A stretch of DNA of 64,000 bases from NORP240 sp965222175 (GTDB taxonomy: Bacteria; Pseudomonadota; Gammaproteobacteria; Pseudomonadales; Pseudohongiellaceae), in NCBI GenBank assembly GCA_965222175.1, contig OZ244938.1, forward strand, positions 4,340,001-4,404,000. Reading direction: 5' to 3'. Position numbers and translations under genes: made by a program. The stretch's first letter is position 1. Each line of letters begins with the position of its first letter. This document shows positions 1 through 8,714 of the stretch, piece by piece. The notes under the pieces are model-generated. The model saw only the letters and a list, made by a program, of their open reading frames with translations. It had not been told where the DNA came from and did no database searches.

Positions 1-1167
1 ATTCTCCGCGACCAGCCCGACGTGGATGCCGGTCCGGCGCTGTTCAGCCGTACCGCCAATGACCAGCGGAACCTGTTGATCATCGACGACCGCGTACCCC
101 ACACCAGCCTGGGCTCCGGTTACCCCCGCAGCCGGGAAATCATTTCTTTGCTGGCGGCAAACGGGTTCAACGTCTCGCTGTACCCACTGCAGTTTCCCGA
201 GGAATCCTGGGAGGCCACCTACCAGTCCCTGCCCGGCAACGTGGAAGTCCTGCTGGGTCACGGCACCGACGGCCTGGCTGACTTTCTCCGTCGCCGCCAG
301 GGTTTTTTCGATACCATCCTGGTCAGTCGCATTCACAACATGGAGTTCCTCAACAGTGTGCTGGCCGGACAGCCGGACCTGCTGGGGGAAACCCGGCTGA
401 TCTATGATGCCGAGGCCATCACCGCACCCCGGGAGATCATGCGCCGCGAAATGCTGGGTGAATCGTTTACCGAGCAGGAGCGCTACGGCCAGGTGGAGCA
501 GGAAATCGGTGCAGCACGAACGGCCGACACCATTATTGCCGTGTCGCCGAAAGAAGCCGGGGTTTACCAGCAGCATGGCTTCAGCAACACCGTGGTCCTG
601 GGACACAGCCTGTCGGCCAGGTCCACGGCTAATACCTTTGACGACAGGGAGGGGCTGCTCTTTGTCGGCGCCCTGCGCGATGAACAATCCCCCAACGTGG
701 ATTCCCTGCATTGGTTCATTAATGAAATATGGCCGCTGATCATCGCTGAAAAACCGGCCATGACGCTGCAGGTGGCGGGTGATAACGAGGCGTCGTCGCT
801 GACCCGGCTGGACGCCCCGGGGCTGCTGTTTCTTGGTCGTGTCGACAGGCTGGAAGACCTGTATAACTCCGCCCGGGTGTTTATCGCGCCTACGCGTTTT
901 GCCGCGGGCATTCCGCATAAAGTACACGAGGCGGCAGCCAGCGGGGTTCCCTGTGTAACCACGACACTGCTGGCGGACCAGCTAGGCTGGAACAACGGTA
1001 ATCAGCTGCTGGCAGCGGACACGCCCCGGGAGTTTGCCGACCATTGCCTTGCGCTGGCTGGCAATCCGCAATTGTGGCAGCAGGTGCGCGACGCGGCGCT
1101 GACCGCCGTGGACCGGGACTGTTCGCCACGACAGTTTCGCCAGGTACTGCTGGATACGCTGGGCTGA
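1..1167 (+). CDS. Glycosyltransferase, GT4-like (5' end outside window)
   Basis: The reading frame is open from the first base, so the gene very likely starts upstream; the first possible start inside the window is GTG at 22. The visible 388 residues look like a GT-B glycosyltransferase. The C-terminal half has the GT4-type stretch LLFVGALRDEQSPNVDSL, followed by a nucleotide-sugar site with PHKVHEAAASGVPCVTT, whose glutamate fits the family's E-x7-E region. It probably transfers a sugar during cell-surface polysaccharide synthesis, which matches the two GT2 genes facing it. Donor and acceptor cannot be told. It may be the last domain of a larger multidomain glycosyltransferase. Confidence 0.8.
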   Translation: MLRDQPDVDAGPALFSRTANDQRNLLIIDDRVPHTSLGSGYPRSREIISLLAANGFNVSLYPLQFPEESWEATYQSLPGNVEVLLGHGTDGLADFLRRRQGFFDTILVSRIHNMEFLNSVLAGQPDLLGETRLIYDAEAITAPREIMRREMLGESFTEQERYGQVEQEIGAARTADTIIAVSPKEAGVYQQHGFSNTVVLGHSLSARSTANTFDDREGLLFVGALRDEQSPNVDSLHWFINEIWPLIIAEKPAMTLQVAGDNEASSLTRLDAPGLLFLGRVDRLEDLYNSARVFIAPTRFAAGIPHKVHEAAASGVPCVTTTLLADQLGWNNGNQLLAADTPREFADHCLALAGNPQLWQQVRDAALTAVDRDCSPRQFRQVLLDTLG

Positions 1168-1231
1168 CCCCCAGGTCCTGGATTGGCGCTTTTTCAGCCA
1201 CAACAGTGACAGCCAATGGTGTGCGCAGGCC

Positions 1232-2161
1232 CTAGAATCTCAGCAACCGGAACAGGATGCGCTGCAACAGAAAGCTCTCGGTTCGCAGCCGTCGGGCCAG
1301 GCCCAGTTGCAGTCGGTTCAGCGGAGAAAGTTGTCTGCCATAACACCTGGCGAATTCGCCGGCCTGCTCGGCAACGGCAAACAGCAGTGGTTCCGGGTTT
1401 TTCCGCAATAGCTGATTGAAGGTTGAGCGACTGAGCAACCGGGGCGGCACGTACTCCCTTGCCCCCAGGGCGTTCTGTCCGTGCTGACGATATAGAACAA
1501 GCTGTTGCGGCAGAAAGTGGATCGTGCCGAAGGCGGCTGCCACCAGGGCCAGCCACCAGTCGTGCATCAGTGCCCCATCGGGGACCGGCAGGGCTTTACG
1601 CGCCAGCGGTTCGTTCAGCAGCGCGGTGCAACCGGTTACCGTATTGCTGAAAATAATGTTGCGCAGGTCGTTGCGTGATGCATCAAGACCCTGGTAGCGC
1701 AGAAACGATTCGGCGATGGGCTCCCCGGAAGCGGCAACGACAGTCAGATCACTGTGCACCAGGATCGGCATGCCCGGATTTGATGCTTCTTTTTCCATCA
1801 TTGCAGCCAGTTGCAAGCGGGCTTTATCCGGCTTCCAGACATCATCCTGGTCGCATAACATCAGGTAGGCGGATGACAGCCCCAGTGCGGCCCGATTATC
1901 CAGGGCGTACTGCATCAGCAGGGAAAAGTTTCCGCACGGGCCAAGATTGCTGCCATCATCCCCGACCATGTGCAAAAGACCGGGATAATCGCTGGCGTAG
2001 CCTGCGACAATGCTCTTGGTGGCATCCGTGGAACCATCATCACGGGTGACGATAACCAGGTTCACCGCATGCTGGGCGATCAGCGAATCCAGTTGCTGCG
2101 ACAGAAACCTTTCACCATTGTAGGTTGGCAGCAACACGGCAATTTTCGGATAGTCAGTCAT
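1232..2161 (-). CDS. GT2 family glycosyltransferase
   Basis: A 309-residue GT-A enzyme. The N-terminus has IAVLLPTYNGERFL and TRDDGSTD, the nucleotide-sugar binding start of GT2 enzymes. The motif CDQDDVW near residue 105 resembles the QDDxW pattern of rhamnosyl- and related transferases acting on O-antigen or exopolysaccharide. It starts 6 bp after the stop of the upstream GT2 gene, so the two are probably co-transcribed. It converges on the GT4-like gene. The sugar specificity is an inference from the motif only. Confidence 0.85.
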   Translation of the reverse strand: MTDYPKIAVLLPTYNGERFLSQQLDSLIAQHAVNLVIVTRDDGSTDATKSIVAGYASDYPGLLHMVGDDGSNLGPCGNFSLLMQYALDNRAALGLSSAYLMLCDQDDVWKPDKARLQLAAMMEKEASNPGMPILVHSDLTVVAASGEPIAESFLRYQGLDASRNDLRNIIFSNTVTGCTALLNEPLARKALPVPDGALMHDWWLALVAAAFGTIHFLPQQLVLYRQHGQNALGAREYVPPRLLSRSTFNQLLRKNPEPLLFAVAEQAGEFARCYGRQLSPLNRLQLGLARRLRTESFLLQRILFRLLRF

Positions 2162-2167
2162 GCTGTC

Positions 2168-3088
2168 CTATTTCAATGCCCGGGAATCGATGACGCCCCT
2201 GCGAATGTTCTGCCAGTATTGCCAGCGCTGATCGGACATCAGCAGCAGCCAGATGGTCTTGAACAGGAATCGGACGCAGTCCCGGACTTTCCATCCCCAT
2301 GGTGCATAAGGGGTGCGATACAGGTGGACACGGTTACGGCTTGAATAATAGGTTCGCGCGGGACTGTGCTGGGCAATCAGGCCTTTTCTTACCAGCGGAC
2401 TGCTGCTGCGTTCACCAATGGCGTGATACAGAATCGCCTGGTCGGTACCCACCAGTGCGTAACCCCTGGCCCGGGCCCGGAAACACCACTCCAGGTCAAC
2501 ATTGTCAATGAAGTAGCTGGACTTCATGACACCGATTTCCTCCAGCACGTTCAGGGCGATCAGTGTCCCTGAAGTGATAAGGAAGTCAGCCCGGAACAGA
2601 TCCGCTGCACCGGCTATCGGCAAGTCACTGCGCCGCACCAGCCGATTGAACAGCTTGAAAGGCATCTGCCGCAGGCTATGGGGATTGATTATCCTGGGAC
2701 CCACCGCTGCCACTTTTTGCGGCGAAAGTGCAGCCGCCTGGTGATAGGCCGCCACCAGACTCTCTACGTACAGGTCGCTCAGACCACTGTCCTGGTCGAA
2801 CAACAGGGCGAACCGGTAACCTCGTCCCCGCACATCCTCCAGGCCGAGATTCAGAGCCTCTGCCAGGCCTACGTTTTCATCAAGCTGCCGGCAGCCAACA
2901 CAGCGCGGGTAGGCCAGGATAGACTGGCGATATCGGTCGGCATCCGGCGAGCAGTTGTCGATAACCAGGAAATCCGTTTCCTTGTTGATCTGGCTGAGCA
3001 GCTTCAACAGTACCGCCCTTTCCGGATAATGGGTGACGACTATCGCACAGCTTTGTGTTGCTGACTGTTCATCATGGGCGGCTGACAT
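2168..3088 (-). CDS. GT2 family glycosyltransferase, rhamnosyltransferase-like
   Basis: A 306-residue GT2 protein. IVVTHYPERAVL at the start, IDNCSP, NVGLAEALNLGL and FDQDSGLS together match the rhamnosyltransferase branch of GT2, where DQDS replaces the usual DxD. It is the middle gene of a three-gene minus-strand cluster (membrane protein, GT2, GT2) with gaps of about 21 and 6 bp, consistent with one surface-glycan operon. Acceptor and polymer are unknown. Confidence 0.85.
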   Translation of the reverse strand: MSAAHDEQSATQSCAIVVTHYPERAVLLKLLSQINKETDFLVIDNCSPDADRYRQSILAYPRCVGCRQLDENVGLAEALNLGLEDVRGRGYRFALLFDQDSGLSDLYVESLVAAYHQAAALSPQKVAAVGPRIINPHSLRQMPFKLFNRLVRRSDLPIAGAADLFRADFLITSGTLIALNVLEEIGVMKSSYFIDNVDLEWCFRARARGYALVGTDQAILYHAIGERSSSPLVRKGLIAQHSPARTYYSSRNRVHLYRTPYAPWGWKVRDCVRFLFKTIWLLLMSDQRWQYWQNIRRGVIDSRALK

Positions 3089-3109
3089 GAAAAGCCCCCT
3101 CGGCCGTAT

Positions 3110-3637
3110 TTATTGTTCGATAGAAGAGACACCCGGTACTTCTGGTGAAACCGTGAGCAGATCGGGCCTGACAAACAACTGGACAAGATAGTAGAAAATA
3201 GAACAGACGCCGAGGACCAGCCCGGTTACCACACCGGCATCAACGATGCCCCGCCAGGGCTGGGCCAGCATGCGTACCAGGATGACGAAGCAGACGATCA
3301 TGCTGGTCAGGGAAATGGAAAGAATCATTCGCCGTCGGGTTGCATGGATAAACCCCATGCAGAACAGCGGCGCCAGGAAAATGCGCAGCAGGCTGGCGTT
3401 CTCCCGCAGGTAGCGGGCCCGGGCCACCAGCCGGGGCGCGAAACTCTTGTGAAAGCCGCGGTACCCCTCGGCGTAGGCCATGTAAACGACGCTGAATGCC
3501 AGGCCGGCAAGCTGTAGCGGTGAAAGCGTGAAGCTGGCAAGATCCAGCGCCATGGGAGAGAGGCGATAGATAGCAAACAGCAGAAGCATCAGCACGCCAC
3601 CGATTCCCCAGCCAAAACCAATAACACCCACGACCAT
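3110..3637 (-). CDS. Conserved inner-membrane protein, unknown function
   Basis: A 175-residue protein with about four hydrophobic segments: near residues 5-25, 40-55, 85-105 and 130-155. The only cytoplasmic landmark is a basic loop with YRGFHKSFAPRLVARARYL. I do not recognise a catalytic motif. It is the first gene of the minus-strand cluster leading into the two GT2 genes, so a role in glycan assembly is possible, but this rests on position alone. Confidence 0.65.
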   Translation of the reverse strand: MVVGVIGFGWGIGGVLMLLLFAIYRLSPMALDLASFTLSPLQLAGLAFSVVYMAYAEGYRGFHKSFAPRLVARARYLRENASLLRIFLAPLFCMGFIHATRRRMILSISLTSMIVCFVILVRMLAQPWRGIVDAGVVTGLVLGVCSIFYYLVQLFVRPDLLTVSPEVPGVSSIEQ

Positions 3638-3690
3638 GACTCCACCACAATTCGGCGGCCATTATAGCCGTTACCGACCCCAGACTTAAG

Positions 3691-3723
3691 CACCCTCTGA
3701 TCACCCCCTGATCACCCTCTGAT
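3691..3723. repeat. Three 11-bp direct repeats upstream of gshB
   Basis: CACCCTCTGAT, CACCCCCTGAT and CACCCTCTGAT follow each other without gaps. The 11-bp period places each copy on the same face of the helix. They lie about 50-80 bp upstream of the probable gshB transcription start, where an activator or repressor would bind. Confidence 0.7.
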
Positions 3724-3756
3724 TGTGCACTGCTGATCGCGATAGACGGCAAACAT

Positions 3757-3765
3757 TGCTATCAT
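3757..3765 (+). promoter_or_regulatory. Probable extended -10 promoter for gshB
   Basis: TGCTATCAT gives an extended -10 element (TGn plus TATCAT) about 67 bp before the gshB start. No good -35 box is visible at the usual distance, which is tolerated with an extended -10. The three 11-bp repeats lie just upstream. Confidence 0.45.
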
Positions 3766-3831
3766 CCTGGCGGGATTACGGACTCTGCCTCACCCCGGCA
3801 GCCAGGCAGCACAACAGGAAAAAGCCAGAAT

Positions 3832-4782
3832 ATGAGCATCAAGGTCGGCGTGGTCATGGATCCGATACAGGACATTTCCTACAAAAAGGATACCAGCCTG
3901 GCCATGCTGCTGGCCGCGCAGAAACGGGGCTGGCAGATTCACTACATGCTGCAGACCGACCTGTACATGGAAAGCGGCGTGACCAAGGCCGTAACCCGGA
4001 GGCTGACGGTACGGGAAAATCCCGATGACTGGTACGCCTTCGGTGAGACACAGGATATTCGTCTGGGTGAACTGGATGTCATCCTGATGCGCAAGGATCC
4101 ACCCTTCGACAATCACTATATCTATTCCACCTACCTGCTGGAGGAAGCGAAAAAAGAAGGCACCCTGGTGGTCAATGATCCCCAGAGCCTGCGGGACTGC
4201 AATGAAAAACTGTTTGCCGCCCAGTTCCCCCAGTGTTGCCCGCCCTTCCTTGTAACCTGCAACGCGGACAAACTGCGGCAGTTCCACCGGGAAAACCAGG
4301 ATGTGATCTTCAAACCGCTTGACGGCATGGGCGGCACGGCAATTTTTCGACTGCGGGAAGGCGATCCCAATATCAGCGTGATCATAGAGATCATCACCGA
4401 AGGTGGTGAAAACCAGATAATGGCCCAGAAATTCATCCCCGAAATAGTCAAGGGGGACAAGAGAATCCTGCTTATCGACGGTGAGCCCGTACCTTACGCC
4501 CTCGCCCGCGTGCCGGCGGTGGGTGAGACCCGCGGTAACCTCGCCGCCGGGGGCAGCGGCCTGGCCCAGGAACTGACCGCCAGGGATCGCTGGATTTGTG
4601 AACAGGTTGGACCAGTTGTCAGGAAAAAAGGGTTACTCTTCGTGGGACTGGACGTAATCGGCGATTACCTGACCGAAATCAACGTCACGAGCCCGACCTG
4701 TGTCAGGGAACTGGATGCGGCCCATGATCTTGATATTGCTGGAGATTTAATGGACTGCATCATAACCAGACTGGATAAATAG
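3832..4782 (+). CDS. gshB: Glutathione synthetase
   Basis: A 316-residue ATP-grasp enzyme joining gamma-glutamylcysteine and glycine to make glutathione in the cytosol. Visible signatures are VGVVMDPIQDISYKKDTSLAML at the start (MDP-I motif), the ATP-binding loop KPLDGMGGTAIFR near residue 163, and the C-terminal VGLDVIGDYLTEINVTSPT holding metal-binding Glu/Asn. Length is normal for the family. AGGAAA lies upstream of the ATG. It is followed 12 bp later by the TonB-like gene, the order also found in Pseudomonas. Confidence 0.96.
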   Translation: MSIKVGVVMDPIQDISYKKDTSLAMLLAAQKRGWQIHYMLQTDLYMESGVTKAVTRRLTVRENPDDWYAFGETQDIRLGELDVILMRKDPPFDNHYIYSTYLLEEAKKEGTLVVNDPQSLRDCNEKLFAAQFPQCCPPFLVTCNADKLRQFHRENQDVIFKPLDGMGGTAIFRLREGDPNISVIIEIITEGGENQIMAQKFIPEIVKGDKRILLIDGEPVPYALARVPAVGETRGNLAAGGSGLAQELTARDRWICEQVGPVVRKKGLLFVGLDVIGDYLTEINVTSPTCVRELDAAHDLDIAGDLMDCIITRLDK

Positions 4783-4794
4783 ACACCGACGGCA

Positions 4795-5670
4795 ATGGCT
4801 TCTCCGGTTAGTGAACATCAAAACGAACGATTCGGGTTTACGATATTCCTGTCTGCCTGCGTGCACGCCATGATCATTCTTGGCGTCGGCTTCACCTATC
4901 TTGAAGAAACCAACAGTGAACCCACCCTGGAAATCACCCTGGCCCAGTACCGTAGCGAAGTGGCCCCGGATGAGGCCGATTTCCTGGCCCAGGAAAACCA
5001 GACCGGCAGCGGTACGCTGGAGGAACGGGCAGCGCCAAGTTCGCCCTTCACCTCCGAGTTCAATGCCGATGTAATCCAGGAGGTCTCCCCCGTCAGGCAG
5101 GCCATGGCAGCCCGGCAGAACCAGGTGACCACGGACATTTCCGTGCTTACCGCGACCCGGGCACAGGACCAGGTTAACCAGACCCTGGACGAGGAATCCA
5201 CCGAAGCGGAAAATCCGGAAGGCGACGACTTCAGCGAGGAAGAGTTGAGCCTGGCCATCGCCAGTCTCCAGGCGCAACTGGACCTGCAGCGGGAGGCCTA
5301 CGCCAGAAAGCCCCGTAAATACACCATCTCGTCCGCCTCTACCCGGAAAAGCCACGACGCCCTTTACCTGGACAGCTGGCGCAAGCGCATCGAGTCCGTG
5401 GGTAACCTGAACTACCCGGAAGCGGCCCGTCGCCAGCAGATCTTCGGAGACCTGCGATTGCTGGTCGCCCTGAATCCCGACGGCTCCATCAATGAAATCC
5501 TGATCCTGCAGTCTTCCCAGAACGCCATCCTCGATCAGGCAGCCATCGACATCGTCAATCTCGCCGCACCGTTTGAACCCTTTCCCGAAGAACTGCGGGG
5601 ACAGTACGATATCCTGGAAATCATTCGCACCTGGCGATTTCAGGAAGGGGCGGCATTTACCACCGAGTGA
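4795..5670 (+). CDS. TonB-like energy transducer
   Basis: A 291-residue envelope protein. One membrane anchor lies at about residues 13-35 (FTIFLSACVHAMIILGVGF), followed by an acidic, glutamate-rich periplasmic stalk with a probable coiled coil (LSLAIASLQAQLDLQREAY). The C-terminal 90 residues are a TonB fold with YPEAARRQQIFGDLRLLVAL. The stalk is not Pro/Lys-rich as in classical TonB. It probably couples proton-motive force to an outer-membrane partner, but no exbBD or receptor gene is nearby. It sits between gshB and yqgE, as the PA0406-type gene does in Pseudomonas. Confidence 0.85.
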   Translation: MASPVSEHQNERFGFTIFLSACVHAMIILGVGFTYLEETNSEPTLEITLAQYRSEVAPDEADFLAQENQTGSGTLEERAAPSSPFTSEFNADVIQEVSPVRQAMAARQNQVTTDISVLTATRAQDQVNQTLDEESTEAENPEGDDFSEEELSLAIASLQAQLDLQREAYARKPRKYTISSASTRKSHDALYLDSWRKRIESVGNLNYPEAARRQQIFGDLRLLVALNPDGSINEILILQSSQNAILDQAAIDIVNLAAPFEPFPEELRGQYDILEIIRTWRFQEGAAFTTE

Positions 5671-5750
5671 CGATCTGGCATAGTGGCTGAAGTCAGCAAG
5701 CCCTGTTACCGAGATCGGCTTTCAACCGGCGGTTGAGCCCGACAGCGAAG

Positions 5751-6329
5751 ATGTCAGATTCTGAATTGGAAAACTCCCTGGAAGATCAGCTCCTGATCGC
5801 CATGCCGCAGCTGGCAGACCCCTATTTCTCCAATACCGTTATCTATGTGTGGAAGCATTCCAGCGAAGGTGCGCTGGGCATTGTCATCAACAAGCCCCTG
5901 TCCATCAGCGTCGCCGATATTTTCGACGAGCTGGATATCGAGTGCTCGGTGGATGACACGCCGTTCAAAAATCTGCGGGTGCTGGCCGGCGGACCGGTGG
6001 AAAAGGACAAAGGTTTCATCATTCACGATGCCGATGCGGAAGGAGCATCCTCGCTGCGTATCGGTGAGCGGTTCAGCCTGTCCACCTCCCGGGAGTTGCT
6101 GCAGGAGATCGCCGACGGCAAGGGCCCCAACCGCTACCTCGTGGCGCTGGGTTGCGCCGGTTGGGACGGCGGACAGCTGGAGCGGGAGCTGAGCGAAAAT
6201 GCCTGGCTGACGGCACCGGCAACGGCGGAACTGATATTCTCCGAGGATTACGAACACAAAGCCGCTCAGGCTGCACGCCAGTTGGGCATCGATCTTTCCC
6301 AGCTGTCACCGGAGGCCGGTCATTCGTAA
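5751..6329 (+). CDS. yqgE: YqgE/AlgH family protein (UPF0301)
   Basis: About 192 residues from the ATG at 5751. An alternative TTG at 5733 would add MSPTAK, but the ATG gives the usual family start. Family features are LEDQLLIAMPQLADPYFSNTVIYV, GALGIVINKPL, LAGGPVEKDKGFIIH and ALGCAGWDGGQLERE. The molecular function is unsettled; in Pseudomonas the homolog AlgH has been linked to alginate regulation. It normally lies next to ruvX, but here a 158-bp repeat starting at its own stop codon separates them. Confidence 0.92.
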   Translation: MSDSELENSLEDQLLIAMPQLADPYFSNTVIYVWKHSSEGALGIVINKPLSISVADIFDELDIECSVDDTPFKNLRVLAGGPVEKDKGFIIHDADAEGASSLRIGERFSLSTSRELLQEIADGKGPNRYLVALGCAGWDGGQLERELSENAWLTAPATAELIFSEDYEHKAAQAARQLGIDLSQLSPEAGHS

Positions 6330-6486
6330 AGGAACCTCTGACTGAGTATTAAAGTGCTCTGGTTCACAGGCGAGCCCACTGCATTCGTTACCTCGCCTTG
6401 CCGCCGACGCATGTCGGCGGCAAGGTTTCTCGTCAGTAAACTCGCCTGAAAACCAGAGTATTTCCATACTTAATCAGAGGTTCCTT
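6329..6486. repeat. Family A repeat, long copy with terminal inverted repeats
   Basis: A 158-bp element begins on the last base of the yqgE stop with AAGGAACCTCTGA and ends TCAGAGGTTCCTT. The inverted similarity continues inward for about 46 bp per arm with few mismatches: CTCTGGTT...CAGGCGAG on the left, CTCGCCTG...AACCAGAG on the right. The centre holds a perfect hairpin, CCTTGCCGCCGAC (6396-6408) paired with 6413-6425 around the loop GCAT. It has no coding capacity and the structure of a MITE. Confidence 0.85.
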
Positions 6487-6512
6487 AAGTCGCAGGACAG
6501 CGGACACCGGCA

Positions 6513-6965
6513 ATGGCAAATGTCATTTCACTATCTCAGCACCTTCCCGATACAACCAGGCCCGTGACGGCCATGGGGTTCGATTTCGGCACCCGTCGTA
6601 TCGGCGTGGCCTATGGCCAATCCCTCACCGGCACTGCCCGACCTCTGCCGGTACTTGCGGCACGGGACGGTATTCCCGACTGGCAACTCCTGCAGCAGCT
6701 CATCAGCGACTGGCAACCCGATGTCCTGGTTGTCGGGCTTCCGTACAACATGGACGGCACCGACGGAGACCTGGTGCAGCGTGCAACCCGGTTTGCCAAT
6801 CGCCTTCACGGTCGCTTTCACCTGCCCTGCTATGGCATGGACGAGCGGCTCTCGTCCCACGCAGCCGCGGAACTCAGCGACAATCCTTTCAACGAACCCT
6901 TGGACAGCCTCGCTGCCCAGCTGATCCTGGAAAGCTGGTTTGCAGAACTTGGTGCCAGACGCTGA
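6513..6965 (+). CDS. ruvX: Putative pre-16S rRNA nuclease / Holliday junction resolvase-like YqgF
   Basis: A 150-residue RNase H-fold protein of normal length. AMGFDFGTRRIGVAYG carries the first catalytic Asp, VVGLPYNMDGTDG is the second strand motif, and YGMDERLSSHAA holds the third acidic position. The family acts in 16S rRNA 5' end maturation. In many gammaproteobacteria it follows yqgE directly; here a family A repeat intervenes and could supply a terminator or disturb co-transcription. Confidence 0.95.
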   Translation: MANVISLSQHLPDTTRPVTAMGFDFGTRRIGVAYGQSLTGTARPLPVLAARDGIPDWQLLQQLISDWQPDVLVVGLPYNMDGTDGDLVQRATRFANRLHGRFHLPCYGMDERLSSHAAAELSDNPFNEPLDSLAAQLILESWFAELGARR

Positions 6966-7082
6966 CGCACCGGGACAGGGACACTGCAATGATATTTTGA
7001 CGGAATCCAGCCAACCGATTACTCTCGACTTGCGGAAAATCGACATTGCCGGGGAATTCCCCATTCACCATCGGAGACGACT

Positions 7083-7580
7083 ATGACTCGCCTGTTTTCA
7101 GCCCTGACCTCTTTTTTCCTGTGCTGCGGATTTGTCAGCGCCCAGGACTATCGCCGTATTGAAATGGATATCGTCATTGACGAGCCCGCTGCCGAGGTCT
7201 GGGAGGCAGTAGGTGATTACTGCGCCATCAGCGACTGGCTGAACCTGGACTGTGCCATTACCTCCGGTGATGGCGGCATAGGAACCGTGCGCGCCCTGGC
7301 CGGTGGCCGAATTCTTGAAATCCTGGTAGCCCAGACGGAACTTTCCTACGGCTACACCCAGCCGGCGCGAGAAGGTCAGTTCTACAATCTCTACCACGGG
7401 TTCATGGAAGCCCGCCCCATCGATGAAGACAGCACACGGCTTATCTATACCCTGGTACTGGACGTCTCCAACCTCGAGGACGACGCGGCCAGGGACGCCG
7501 ACATTGCCAGGAGACGGGCGACCTTCGAGAACGCCCTGCAGAACATGAAAGAACTGGCCGAGTCCCGGAACCAGTTCTAG
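7083..7580 (+). CDS. Exported SRPBCC-family (START-like) protein
   Basis: A 165-residue protein with a signal peptide (MTRLFSALTSFFLCCGFVSA, cleavage before QD). The remainder has a polyketide-cyclase/START-like pattern: IDEPAAEVWEAVGDYCAISDWLN at the start, a repeated beta-rich middle, and a long C-terminal helix FENALQNMKELAE. Such folds bind hydrophobic ligands; the ligand here is unknown. Pseudomonas has pyrR-pyrB-pyrC at this place, so the gene may be a local replacement. Its 3' end overlaps the pilT end by 4 bp, convergently. Confidence 0.75.
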   Translation: MTRLFSALTSFFLCCGFVSAQDYRRIEMDIVIDEPAAEVWEAVGDYCAISDWLNLDCAITSGDGGIGTVRALAGGRILEILVAQTELSYGYTQPAREGQFYNLYHGFMEARPIDEDSTRLIYTLVLDVSNLEDDAARDADIARRRATFENALQNMKELAESRNQF

Positions 7581-8611
7581 AAGCTGTCAGGTACCTTGGC
7601 CTTGGATCGGGCGTCGTCGCGGGTGACCAGACCCTTGGCCAGCAGGTCACGGAGGCACTGATCCAGGGTCTGCATGCCGGCTGAGGCGCCGGTCTGGATC
7701 GCGGAATACATCTGGGCCACCTTGTCCTCCCGGATCAGGTTCCTGATGGCCGACGTACCGATCATGATTTCATGGGCAGCCACCCGACCACCACCCGGTC
7801 GCTTCAGCAGGGTCTGGGAGATGACGGCCTGCAACGATTCCGACAGCATGGAGCGAACCATGTCTTTTTCCGCCGCCGGGAAAACGTCGATGATACGGTC
7901 AATGGTCTTGGCGGCCGAGGTAGTGTGCAGGGTACCGAATACCAGGTGACCTGTTTCCGCCGCGGTCAGGGCCAGCCTGATGGTTTCCAGGTCCCGCAAT
8001 TCACCTACCAGGATGATATCGGGGTCTTCACGCAGCGCGGATCGCAGAGCTTCACTGAATCCATGGGTGTCCCGGTGCACTTCCCGCTGGTTAACCAGCG
8101 ACTTTTTGCTCTCGTGGACAAATTCGATGGGGTCCTCGATAGTCAGGATGTGTTCGTATTTTTCCGAGTTGATGTAGTCGACCATGGCGGCCAGGGTGGT
8201 ACTTTTACCCGAGCCGGTGGGCCCGGTAACCAGGACCAGCCCACGGGCCTGATCGGATACCTTACGGAACACGTCACCCATGCCCAGCTGTTCCATGGTC
8301 AGCACCTTGGACGGAATGGTTCGAAACACGGCGGCGGCGCCGCGATTCTGATTGAAGGCATTAACCCGGAATCGGGCCAGCTTGGGGATTTCGAAGGAGA
8401 AGTCGGTTTCCATGAACTCTTCGAAATCCTTGCGCTGCTTGTCATTCATGATTTCGTAAATCAGCGCATAGACCTCTTTGTGGTCCATCTCGGGGACATT
8501 GATCCGGCGAATATCGCCATCGACTCGAATCAGCGGCGGCATGCCGGCCGTGATGTGCAAGTCGGAAGCACCCTGTTTGACACTGAAACTTAAAAGTTCG
8601 CTAATATCCAT
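7577..8611 (-). CDS. pilT: Type IV pilus retraction ATPase PilT
   Basis: 344 residues from the start MDISELL at 8611; an ATG three codons upstream would add only MQV. It is a hexameric cytoplasmic ATPase that retracts type IV pili for twitching and DNA uptake. Visible motifs are Walker A GPTGSGKST near residue 135, the Asp box with TIEDPIEFVH, the Walker B ILVGELRDLETI, HLVFGTLHT, and the PilT-specific AIRNLIRE. The PilU paralog often found beside PilT is absent here. It is divergent from yggS. Confidence 0.96.
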   Translation of the reverse strand: MDISELLSFSVKQGASDLHITAGMPPLIRVDGDIRRINVPEMDHKEVYALIYEIMNDKQRKDFEEFMETDFSFEIPKLARFRVNAFNQNRGAAAVFRTIPSKVLTMEQLGMGDVFRKVSDQARGLVLVTGPTGSGKSTTLAAMVDYINSEKYEHILTIEDPIEFVHESKKSLVNQREVHRDTHGFSEALRSALREDPDIILVGELRDLETIRLALTAAETGHLVFGTLHTTSAAKTIDRIIDVFPAAEKDMVRSMLSESLQAVISQTLLKRPGGGRVAAHEIMIGTSAIRNLIREDKVAQMYSAIQTGASAGMQTLDQCLRDLLAKGLVTRDDARSKAKVPDSF

Positions 8612-8714
8612 AACCTGCACCCGTCATGTTGCGTAAGTTGTTTGGTTTTCTGATCGAACACCTGCCAGTGAGCGTAATGTGGGGATAAATCAATTTATTA
8701 GCCAACCCCCGTAA

